Under the pieces are notes generated by a model that did no database searches, had not been told where the DNA came from, and saw only the letters and a list, made by a program, of their open reading frames with translations. Source: an uncultured Prevotellaceae bacterium (GTDB lineage: Bacteria; Bacteroidota; Bacteroidia; Bacteroidales; Bacteroidaceae). Taken from it: a stretch of 12,097 nt of DNA. A program made the translations under genes and the position numbers. The stretch lies in contig CAMKMK010000055.1 of assembly GCA_946413885.1 (NCBI GenBank), forward strand, positions 1-12,097, in the 5' to 3' direction. Of this stretch, positions 5,151-12,097 are shown in pieces (positions within the stretch are counted from its first letter, which is position 1; every line of letters begins with the position of its first letter).

Positions 5151-8100
5151 ATGTTAAGAACAACATATTTCAAGATTTTAATCACAGCATGCATGCTTCT
5201 TGCATCTGGTCTTTCTGTGTTCAGTCAGACCAGCAAGAAACTGAAGGGAACTGTGATTGGAACAGAAGCATGTTACGACTATTCAACAGGCAGCATCACC
5301 ACTACCATCAACACTCCAGCCAATGCTTTTGATGGTGATTTGGCAACTTTTGTGGCTACTTATTCCAATTCGCATACTTGGGTAGGTCTGGACTTAGGGA
5401 CTCCTCATGTTATTACTCGTGTTGGTTGGTCTCCCAGGAATGCCAGCAATGGTCCCAGTCGTGTGGTGCTTGGTTTATTTGAAGGTGCCAATGATCCTTC
5501 TTTTATGGATGCCATTCCTCTCTATCTCATCAGCGAGGCTGGTACTATTGGGGTGATTAGTTATGCCGACGTGAATGTGTCTCGTGGTTTTAGATATGTC
5601 CGTTATCTGGGTCCTAACTCTTCTCGAACCAATATTGCTGAGATTGAATTCTATGGTTATGAGGGGGAAGGGGACGACAGTCATTTCTATCAGGTGACCA
5701 ATTTACCTACCTTATCTTATCGAACTTACAATGGGGCTGATCCATACGACAAGGTGAATGAACTGGAGGCCAACATGTGTTTGATTTATGATGATGGAAC
5801 TCTCATTCAGGAATATCCAATCACGGCTCGTTTACGTGGAAATGCTTCTACAGGATTCCCCAAGAAACCTTATCGCATCAAATTTAATGACGATAAGTCC
5901 CATCACATGCTGAAGGGAAGCAAGATGGAGAGTCCCGCTAAGGCAAGGAAGTGGACTCTTATCAACAATTATGGTGACAAGACACTGATGCGCAATATCG
6001 TTTCTTTCGAGACGAGTCGTCGCATTGGTATGGAATACACTGTCTGGTGTCAGCCTGTAGATGTGATTGTAAATGGTGAATACAAGGGATGCTATCAACT
6101 TTGCGACCAGATTACTGCTGACGAGCATCGTGTTCCTGTCACAGAGATGGAGCCGACAGACGTTGAGGAACCTTTTGTCAGTGGAGGTTATCTGATTGAG
6201 GTGGATGCTTATGCTGGCAATGAGAGATCGAAGTTCAACAGTAAGCGGGGCATTCCTGTCACTATCAAGGAACCTGGTGAGGATGAAATTGTGAGGGCCC
6301 AATCCACCTATATCAAGAACTATTTCGATTCGATGGAAAGTCTCGTCTGGAGCAGCAACTATACTGATCCTGAGACAGGCTATCGCAGTAAGCTTGATCT
6401 TGATTCCTTCTTGAAATATCTGCTTCTGGGCGAATTCACAGGTAACACGGATACTTACTATAGTACGTATATGTACAAGGAGCGCTCCAGTGACTTGTTC
6501 TACGTGGGACCAGGATGGGATTATGACTTGGCATTCGACAATGATAACCGCACTTATCCTGTCAACAATCATTCCGATTGGGTTTTCCGTACGGGTGGTT
6601 CGAGTGCCAGCGGTATGGTCAGTCTTGTGAATCGTGTTATGTCTGACCCGTATGCTGATAATCGACTGAAAGAAATATGGGCTGAGATTCGAGATCAAAA
6701 ACGCATTACGGCTGACGACATGATACATTATGTGGACAGCATGGAGGAGGCAATGGAGGCTTCAGCCAGACTCAATTTCTTGCGTTGGCCCATTTTGAAC
6801 TCAAAGGTTCACCAAAATGCCTATGCTTTGGGCTCTTTTGATGCTGAAGTGGAAATGATCAGGAATTGCATTCGCGGTAGGGTAGAATGGTTTGACAACA
6901 AGTTAAATTATGGAGAACCCGATCCAGAGGATCCTGTTTCTTCTGAATACGACATTGCGAGTGCTGATGACATGCTTGTATTCATGCGAGCAGTCAACAA
7001 TAGAGGTCAGGTAGAGGCGGTAGGTCGTCTGACTGCTGATATTGACATGTCTTCTGTCAGTAAATCGTTCACTCCCATCGGTACATCTTCCAGAGTGTTT
7101 ATGGGTACATTTGATGGGCAAGGGCACAAAATCAAGAATTTAAGAATTACGGGCAACAATGATTTCGTAGGTCTCTTTGGATATGTGGGAGGCGGTGCAG
7201 TCATCAAGAACCTGATCTTGGATAGCAGTTGTAGCATCAGTGGTGGCAGTTATGTCGGACTGATTGGCGGTTCGAATGCTGCTGGTATCGTTACGATGGA
7301 GAATCTGGGAAACGAAGGAACCGTCACAGCATCGGGTCGCAATGCTGGTGGTATTATCGGCTGCAATATGAGCAGTAGTGCTACCTTTGTTATTAATAAC
7401 TGTTACGTTACAGGTTCCATAACTGGTGGGAACGAATCAGGAACTCTTTCTGGATGGTTGGGTAACAATGCGATGGTTACCAATTGTTATAGCATTGCAA
7501 CTATTTCAGGAAACGATAGTGGACGTTATTTTGCAAGATACGGTTCAGAACCAACGTATGAGAATTGTTATGATACGTACGGAACTTCTGGCCTGACTCA
7601 ATGTACTTCATCACAAGTCGTGAGTGGTGAACTTTGTTACTTGTTGAATGGCAGTCAGAGTGAAAACGTTGCTTGGTATCAAACACTGAGTGTGGATATG
7701 TTCCCTGTCCCAGTGGATACTCATGCTATTGTTTATAAGGCTGAAGATGGAAGTTATACCAATGGGTCATATACTTTCAACATTTCTTCTCCTGCTGAGC
7801 TGGCAACCTTTGCCCGTGTTGTGAACGGTGGTCGTATCACAGTGTGTGCAGAACTCATGGCAGACCTGGATATGAAAGATATCAATATTGCCCCAATAGG
7901 TACAGAGACTTATCCTTTTGTGGGTAACTTCAATGGGAATGGCCATACCCTTTACAATCTGGAGATTTCTTCTAATGATAATGTAGTTGGCCTCTTTGGT
8001 TATGTGGGAGGCGGAGCTGAGATTCATCACTTCACCCTCGATGAATCTTGTTCTATCTCAGGTGGATCTTATGTGGGTCTTATTGGTGCCAGTACAGGAG

Positions 8101-10628
8101 AAGGGGCTGTGACTCTCTATAACTTAGGTAATCAGGGAAGCGTGACAGCATTTGGAAATCAAGCTGCTGGCATCATTGGCAGCAACCGTGGTTCTTCGAA
8201 TACTTTATTAATTACGAATTGCTACACCAGTGGTACCATCACAGGTAAAAATGAGACGGCTGCTATCAGCGGTTGGTTGGGTGCAAGTGCACAAGTTACC
8301 AACTGCTACAATTCTGCTACCATCACGGGTTATCAGTCAGGTAGACCTTTTGGTCGGTATAGTGCTTCCAATCCTGCCACATTCACCAATTGCTATGATT
8401 CTCGATATCTCCAGACTAACATAACCAGAGCAGGTTCCAGCAAATTGGCCAGTGGTGAACTTTGTTACTTGTTGAATGGCAGTCAGAGTGTGGATGTGAA
8501 TTTCTATCAGACGTTGGGTATTGATCGTTTCCCCGTTTTGTCGAGACATGCTGCTGTTTTGTATGATGAGCCGGACTATGTCAACCAGTTGGATTACGAG
8601 ATTAATAATGAGCAAGACTTGATAGGTTTTGCCACGATGGTAAACAGTGGATTCCCCACGGCAAATGCTGTAGTGACACGTGACTTGGATATGACTGGTC
8701 TTTCTATGATTCCTATTGGTAACAGCTCGTATATGTATTCTGGCACTTTCGATGGTCAAGGTCATGTCCTCTCTAACGCAATCATTACGGGCGAAAATTA
8801 TACGGGCCTGTTTGGTTATGTGGCTGGTGGATGCACCGTTCAGAATATGACAATGGATTCCTCATGCTCTATCACTGGCGGTGCTTATATAGCAGGTTTC
8901 ATAGGTGGTTCCAATGGAGGAGGTGAGATTGTCATGAACAACCTTGGATTTGAGGGTCGTGTGACGGGTTCTGCTCAGAATGCAGGTGGCATTATTGGTT
9001 GCAATATGAGTAGTGCGGCCACTTTCATCCTTCGCAATTGTTATTCTACTGGTACCATTACGGGTGAACATGAATCTGCAGCCTTGAGTGGATGGGTAGG
9101 CAACAATGCTACCCTTGAGAACTGCTATAGTGTTGCTACGGTTTCAGGCATTGATGGCAACAATTACCTGTATCGTGGTACAGCAACCTTAGTGAATTGT
9201 TATGCTGTGACTGGTAATCAGGGATTTTGGATTTATACAGCTGACTTAAAGAGTGGTAAGGTATGTTATCAGTTGAATCAGGGTAATGCCACGAATCCTG
9301 CATATCGCCAGAACCTGTCAGAAGAGGGTGGGGATGATCATCCTGTTCTTTTGGCTGACCATAAGATAGTATATCAGGATAAAGATAAGTCATATATCAA
9401 TTTAGACACACCTCTTTATGTGCCAATTGAATCCATAGAGTTGAGTGATGTTGTCGTACGTGAAGGTTCCACTTATACGCTGACAATAAAGGTGCTCCCT
9501 GAGAATGCTACCAATAAGGTTCTTGCTTGGACTTCCTCTGACGATTCTGTGGTTACGGTAAAGGATGGTGACATAACATGTCTGGCTGCTGGGACAGCAA
9601 CTATTACAGCAAAGGCAACTGATGAGAGTGGGGTAGAGGCTACTTGTGTAGTGACAGTTCTCCCCTCAACTTACGAGATAGAGAATGCGGAGCAGTTAAT
9701 GGCATTTGCTATTGCGGTCAATAGCGGATCAACAGACTTGAATGCCAGATTGACGGCAGACATTGATATGTCAGGTGTCGATGATTTTGTTCCTATTGGA
9801 TCAGAGACCTTGATGTTCACAGGTACTTTCGATGGACAGGGTCATATCATTGATAATCTGATTATCTTTTCTGATGAGAAATACGTTGGATTGATTGGCG
9901 GTATCGGAGGAGGTGCTGTAGTGAAGAACCTCATTTTGGGACCAGGCTCAGCCATCCGTGGATATGCATACGTTGGTCTGATCGGCTGTTCTTTCGGTTC
10001 AGGTACAATCACAATGGAGAACTTGGGTAACGAGGGAACTGTCACAGCTACAGGAGGTGTCAATGCTGGTGGTATTATCGGATGCTGTATGGGCAGTGCT
10101 GCTTCGTTTGTTATCAAGAACTGCTATGTGACTGGAGATGTGACTGGAATTTCAGAATCTGCAGAATTGAGTGGATGGGTTGGTTCTAATGCCAGAATCA
10201 GTAATTGTTGGGCTACGTGTCAGATAGAAGGAGTGGAGGGTAATCGTACATTCTATCGAGGTACTGCGCAGACCCTTGAGAACTGTTATCAGGTAATAGG
10301 TGATCAGGTGACTCAGATACCTTTCAATCAGGTTTCCGATGGTACACTTTGTTATCGTCTGAATGGAGAATCCTCTGTCAATCCAGTATGGTATCAGAAG
10401 TTAGGTGAGGACATGCATCCCGTCTTCGATTCCACTCGTGGAATTGTCTATCTTTTGGAGAACGGAAAATATGACAATGATCCCAATGGAATGGGTATCC
10501 ACTCTATAAATATAAATAATGTAGAAACGATTTACAGTTTGGACGGCATAAAGCACATGGAACTTCAACGAGGTATCAATGTGGTTCGCCAGAAAGATGG
10601 GACTTTAAAGAAAATCAATGTGAAATAA
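5151..10628 (+). CDS. Modular surface protein: discoidin-like, CotH kinase-like, GLUG modules, Big_2
   Basis: An 1825-residue exported protein. Residues 1-26 are a signal peptide ending in FSQ; an in-frame TAG just upstream (5145-5147) fixes the start. Residues about 30-171 resemble an F5/8 type C (discoidin-like) carbohydrate-binding domain (NAFDGDLATF, WVGLDLGTPHVITRVGW). Residues about 178-587 are a CotH kinase-like domain: RLRGNASTGFPKKPYRIKF (227-245), GCYQLCDQI (313-321) and GPGWDYDLAFDN (453-464), whose Asp residues likely bind metal/nucleotide. CotH proteins are atypical kinases known from Bacillus spore coats and are often fused to exported domains in Bacteroidetes. Residues about 600-1424 and 1507-1771 hold four GLUG-type beta-helix modules, with a Big_2 Ig-like domain at 1425-1506. 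The tail (IYSLDGIKHMELQRGINVVR, then a basic KKINVK end) resembles C-terminal signals of Prevotella secreted proteins, perhaps type IX secretion. It is probably a cell-surface or released adhesin-like protein; the kinase substrate is unknown. Confidence 0.85.
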   Translation: MLRTTYFKILITACMLLASGLSVFSQTSKKLKGTVIGTEACYDYSTGSITTTINTPANAFDGDLATFVATYSNSHTWVGLDLGTPHVITRVGWSPRNASNGPSRVVLGLFEGANDPSFMDAIPLYLISEAGTIGVISYADVNVSRGFRYVRYLGPNSSRTNIAEIEFYGYEGEGDDSHFYQVTNLPTLSYRTYNGADPYDKVNELEANMCLIYDDGTLIQEYPITARLRGNASTGFPKKPYRIKFNDDKSHHMLKGSKMESPAKARKWTLINNYGDKTLMRNIVSFETSRRIGMEYTVWCQPVDVIVNGEYKGCYQLCDQITADEHRVPVTEMEPTDVEEPFVSGGYLIEVDAYAGNERSKFNSKRGIPVTIKEPGEDEIVRAQSTYIKNYFDSMESLVWSSNYTDPETGYRSKLDLDSFLKYLLLGEFTGNTDTYYSTYMYKERSSDLFYVGPGWDYDLAFDNDNRTYPVNNHSDWVFRTGGSSASGMVSLVNRVMSDPYADNRLKEIWAEIRDQKRITADDMIHYVDSMEEAMEASARLNFLRWPILNSKVHQNAYALGSFDAEVEMIRNCIRGRVEWFDNKLNYGEPDPEDPVSSEYDIASADDMLVFMRAVNNRGQVEAVGRLTADIDMSSVSKSFTPIGTSSRVFMGTFDGQGHKIKNLRITGNNDFVGLFGYVGGGAVIKNLILDSSCSISGGSYVGLIGGSNAAGIVTMENLGNEGTVTASGRNAGGIIGCNMSSSATFVINNCYVTGSITGGNESGTLSGWLGNNAMVTNCYSIATISGNDSGRYFARYGSEPTYENCYDTYGTSGLTQCTSSQVVSGELCYLLNGSQSENVAWYQTLSVDMFPVPVDTHAIVYKAEDGSYTNGSYTFNISSPAELATFARVVNGGRITVCAELMADLDMKDINIAPIGTETYPFVGNFNGNGHTLYNLEISSNDNVVGLFGYVGGGAEIHHFTLDESCSISGGSYVGLIGASTGEGAVTLYNLGNQGSVTAFGNQAAGIIGSNRGSSNTLLITNCYTSGTITGKNETAAISGWLGASAQVTNCYNSATITGYQSGRPFGRYSASNPATFTNCYDSRYLQTNITRAGSSKLASGELCYLLNGSQSVDVNFYQTLGIDRFPVLSRHAAVLYDEPDYVNQLDYEINNEQDLIGFATMVNSGFPTANAVVTRDLDMTGLSMIPIGNSSYMYSGTFDGQGHVLSNAIITGENYTGLFGYVAGGCTVQNMTMDSSCSITGGAYIAGFIGGSNGGGEIVMNNLGFEGRVTGSAQNAGGIIGCNMSSAATFILRNCYSTGTITGEHESAALSGWVGNNATLENCYSVATVSGIDGNNYLYRGTATLVNCYAVTGNQGFWIYTADLKSGKVCYQLNQGNATNPAYRQNLSEEGGDDHPVLLADHKIVYQDKDKSYINLDTPLYVPIESIELSDVVVREGSTYTLTIKVLPENATNKVLAWTSSDDSVVTVKDGDITCLAAGTATITAKATDESGVEATCVVTVLPSTYEIENAEQLMAFAIAVNSGSTDLNARLTADIDMSGVDDFVPIGSETLMFTGTFDGQGHIIDNLIIFSDEKYVGLIGGIGGGAVVKNLILGPGSAIRGYAYVGLIGCSFGSGTITMENLGNEGTVTATGGVNAGGIIGCCMGSAASFVIKNCYVTGDVTGISESAELSGWVGSNARISNCWATCQIEGVEGNRTFYRGTAQTLENCYQVIGDQVTQIPFNQVSDGTLCYRLNGESSVNPVWYQKLGEDMHPVFDSTRGIVYLLENGKYDNDPNGMGIHSININNVETIYSLDGIKHMELQRGINVVRQKDGTLKKINVK
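7623..7662 (+). repeat. 40-bp identical direct repeat, copy 1
   Basis: Encodes SGELCYLLNGSQS (residues 825-837) at the end of GLUG module 1. It is identical base for base to 8451-8490, while the bases on each side differ. The distance is 828 bases, exactly 276 codons. Confidence 0.95.
8451..8490 (+). repeat. 40-bp identical direct repeat, copy 2
   Basis: Same codons and reading frame as copy 1, at residues 1101-1113 near the end of GLUG module 2. Modules 3 and 4 have only related protein sequence at this place (KVCYQLNQGN, TLCYRLNGES) with different codons. Confidence 0.95.
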
Positions 10629-10685
10629 AAAATATATGAGAATATTAACAACTTTTATTATTAACATTTACAAACAACAATTCAC

Positions 10686-12097
10686 ATGAAACACAAATTC
10701 TTGTTTCTGATGACTGCATTGTTTGCATCTTCTGTTTGGGCTCAGGCCCCCAAGGCAGATTTGCTGGATGTAGTCTTCAATGAGGATGGAACAGCCACAG
10801 ACGTTTCAGACTCTAAGATGACGGTGGAATCTTTCGGTAGTCCAACTATCGTAAAGAGCGCCAAGTATGGAATTAATGTATTGTGCATGAAGAATGAGGT
10901 TTGGTCCAAGAACCCAACTTCATACTTCCGTGTAGATTACGAAGACAATGCTGACTTTGTAGCAGCATTGGCAGACGGACACACTCTGGAGTGCTTGGTA
11001 CGTCCTTATTGGGAAGGTAACCTGGCAGACGTAGAGTGCAAACCATTCAGCTCCCATCAGGGTGGTGGTACAGGTTTCTTGATTTGCAAGAAGAGCGGTT
11101 CGCGTGGCAACGAGTTCACGTTCTTGCCTAATGTTACAGAAACTGGTTCAAGCACATGGCGTTGGGCCAACAGTGGTGTTGTTCCCCAGAAAGGTGTTTA
11201 CTACCATGTAGTGGGTGTTTACGACAAGGCAAATGCTGTCGCTAAGATTTACGTGAATGGTGAGTTGAAAAACACCATTCCTGCTCCTGGCGAATATAAG
11301 CTTGCATCTGCTGGCAACAACAAGTTCATCATCGGTGGTGATCCAGGTCCTGTCGGTGGTGTTGCTGGTTTGGGTACTACCAGTTGGCAGGGAGATGTCG
11401 CTATGGCACGTGTTTATAGCGAGCCTCTGACCGACGAGCAGGTTGCTGCTGTGTATGAATCCATAAAGGCTATGGATACGGGTTCTGTTGATCATCGTGA
11501 CTTTGAGGGTGCTGATGGAAAATGGACATTCGAGAATACTGATAACCTGCTGAAACCCGCAGAGGGTATTCTTCAGCTCCAGCCGATATCTGTTGGCACT
11601 AAGAGTGTAACCTTATGTGAGACCTTAGACGAGGTAGGCATTGTGGCTGCCGAAGGTCCTACTGCTGAGAACAAGGCTGTCTTTGTTCCGAAGAACGCTG
11701 GATTTATATTGAAACGTACAGACGATGCTGCAGCCACTACCTCCTATACCATCATGATGGACATTAAGATGGAGGATGCGGTTAACTTCAACGGTCTGTT
11801 CCAGACAAATCGTAATAACACCAATGATGGCGATTTGTTCATCAATAAGAATCAGATTGGCATGAATGCCATGGGTGGTTACTTTGGTGAGATAAAGGAC
11901 AACACATGGTATCGTATTGCGCTGACTAACAGCGAGGGTGCAGTCAAGGTTTACGTCAACGGCGAGAAAGTCATCAACAAGGAAACTACAGATGGTCGTT
12001 GGGAGATTGATCCTTGGGGCTTCTATCTGTTCTGCGATGAAGACGAAGAGATGGTAGATACATACGTTGCTGAGGTAACATTCTGGGAGACTCCTCT
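10686..12097 (+). CDS. Secreted LamG-domain protein, C-terminus outside the window
   Basis: Open from the ATG at 10686 to the window end (470 codons, no stop). A signal peptide (MKHKFLFLMTALFA, cleavage expected at WA before Q20) is followed by a concanavalin-like LamG jellyroll domain at about 22-258. Its blocks include DGHTLECLVRPYW, FSSHQGGGTGFLI, YYHVVGVYD, KIYVNGEL and GDVAMARVYSEPLTDEQV. A second, more divergent LamG-like domain starts near residue 273 (DGKWTFENTDNLLKPA) and includes TWYRIALTN, VKVYVNGEKV and VAEVTFWE. LamG domains bind glycans or protein ligands. Bacteroidales proteins with this pair often continue into a calcineurin-like phosphoesterase or other enzyme, but that part is not visible. 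The 57-base gap before it is AT-rich with TATTAACA at 10643 and 10659 and no TAnnTTTG box, so it may be co-transcribed with the CotH gene. The A-rich leader (ACAAACAACAATTCAC) is typical of Bacteroidetes starts without a Shine-Dalgarno. Confidence 0.75.
   Translation, partial: MKHKFLFLMTALFASSVWAQAPKADLLDVVFNEDGTATDVSDSKMTVESFGSPTIVKSAKYGINVLCMKNEVWSKNPTSYFRVDYEDNADFVAALADGHTLECLVRPYWEGNLADVECKPFSSHQGGGTGFLICKKSGSRGNEFTFLPNVTETGSSTWRWANSGVVPQKGVYYHVVGVYDKANAVAKIYVNGELKNTIPAPGEYKLASAGNNKFIIGGDPGPVGGVAGLGTTSWQGDVAMARVYSEPLTDEQVAAVYESIKAMDTGSVDHRDFEGADGKWTFENTDNLLKPAEGILQLQPISVGTKSVTLCETLDEVGIVAAEGPTAENKAVFVPKNAGFILKRTDDAAATTSYTIMMDIKMEDAVNFNGLFQTNRNNTNDGDLFINKNQIGMNAMGGYFGEIKDNTWYRIALTNSEGAVKVYVNGEKVINKETTDGRWEIDPWGFYLFCDEDEEMVDTYVAEVTFWETP

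Larger units (their letters stand above)
296..5672. repeat. KOPS-like GGGTAGGG octamers, outward from the AT-rich region
   Basis: Reading by eye I find GGGTAGGG on the minus strand at 296-303 and 1439-1446, and on the plus strand at 2008-2015, 3000-3007, 3569-3576 and 4320-4327. GGGAAGGG follows on the plus strand at 5665-5672. All seven fit GGGNAGGG. The two left of the AT-rich region point left and the five to its right point right. The copies fall in sense (parA, GH99-like, CotH gene), antisense (GH127-type gene) and intergenic (296) positions, so one codon preference does not explain them. In E. coli GGGNAGGG is the KOPS motif read by the FtsK gamma domain, oriented from origin to dif. 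Whether Bacteroidales use the same motif is not known to me. Confidence 0.45.
6948..10463 (+). repeat. Four coding GLUG/beta-helix modules with 273-codon spacing
   Basis: Each module opens with Y-x-I-x-x-x-x-x-L, then D[IL]DM, PIG, G.FDGQGH or NGNGH, GLFGYV.GG or GLIGGIGGG, GGIIGCNMSS-like and three NC[YW] turns. It closes with C-Y-x-L-N, YQ.L or RQNL, and P-V-x-VY. The PIG motif falls at residues 642, 915, 1188 and 1548: intervals of exactly 273, 273 and 360. The last interval exceeds 273 by 87, close to the Ig-like domain (9423-9668) inserted between modules 3 and 4. Twelve NC[YW] sites occur in all, three per module, which suggests a stacked cysteine/aromatic ladder along a beta-helix. Module 4 lacks the SSCSI element of the first three. 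Most of the array has diverged at the DNA level, which implies old duplication. Confidence 0.8.

Noticed and set aside
5114..5332. 72-codon plus-strand frame overlapping the start of the surface protein
   Set aside because: Out of frame with the signal peptide and discoidin-like domain; starts inside the leader and gives a His/Gln-rich chain without family resemblance.
5832..6728. A 298-codon open frame on the minus strand
   Set aside because: It lies wholly antisense to the conserved CotH domain, its translation has no recognisable domain, and it has no promoter or leader. It is a by-product of codon bias on the sense strand.
8337..8765. Minus-strand open frames of 142 and fewer codons across the GLUG array (also 9842-10117, 7767-8030, 8862-9071)
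   Set aside because: They recur at similar places in each module because the sense modules are repeated; the translated products are composition-biased (Thr/Ile/His) and unrelated to known proteins.
6948..10463. CRISPR-like or tandem satellite array
   Set aside because: The repeats are hundreds of bases long, coding and diverged, and belong to protein modules; no short identical repeats with unique spacers are seen.

Overview
The window looks like DNA of a Bacteroidales bacterium, most likely Prevotella or a close relative. Upstream regions carry the Bacteroidetes promoter signature (TAnnTTTG at -7, a TTG-type -33 element) instead of sigma70 boxes. Leaders are A/T-rich with no clear Shine-Dalgarno. 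The secreted proteins (a DUF1680/GH127-type hydrolase, a WbsX/GH99-like protein, a CotH protein with GLUG repeats, a LamG protein) are typical of gut, rumen or oral Bacteroidales. The species and replicon cannot be fixed from the sequence alone.

Left part (1-1483, all minus strand): a replicon-maintenance operon read leftwards. It holds a small type Ib-like ParA ATPase, a 128-residue partner with a basic middle and a probable ribbon-helix-helix C-terminus one base downstream, and the N-terminal 93 codons of a Rep_3/RepB-like replication initiator that runs off the window. Such a module belongs to a plasmid, megaplasmid or secondary chromosome; some Prevotella have a second chromosome. Upstream of parA lies a gene-free, about 19% G+C region (1484-1885). 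It carries a good parA promoter, a same-strand ATGTG / TTTATGTGA repeat family and a 12-bp perfect palindrome, and is the best candidate in the window for a centromere and/or replication origin.

Right part (1886-12097): four secreted proteins. The GH127-type gene (minus) and the GH99-like gene (plus) diverge from an 89-bp region with a Bacteroidetes -7 box on each strand. After a pair of overlapping inverted repeats comes a strong promoter and a 1825-residue modular surface protein: signal peptide, discoidin-like domain, CotH kinase-like domain, three GLUG/beta-helix modules with exact 273-residue spacing, a Big_2-type Ig-like domain, a fourth GLUG module, and a C-terminal tail resembling Prevotella secretion tails. 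A two-LamG-domain protein follows and is cut by the window end. No SusC/SusD pair, regulator or transposase is present, so this is a cluster of exported glycan-active or adhesive proteins, not a classical polysaccharide utilisation locus.

The observation most worth following is a set of GGGTAGGG octamers (six copies, plus one GGGAAGGG). All point away from the AT-rich region on both sides. They match the E. coli KOPS consensus GGGNAGGG, which marks ori-to-ter polarity for FtsK, and their switch of strand falls where the replication module suggests an origin. A second strong observation is a 40-bp identical in-frame repeat one module apart in the surface-protein gene, which could drive deletion or duplication of exactly one 276-codon unit.
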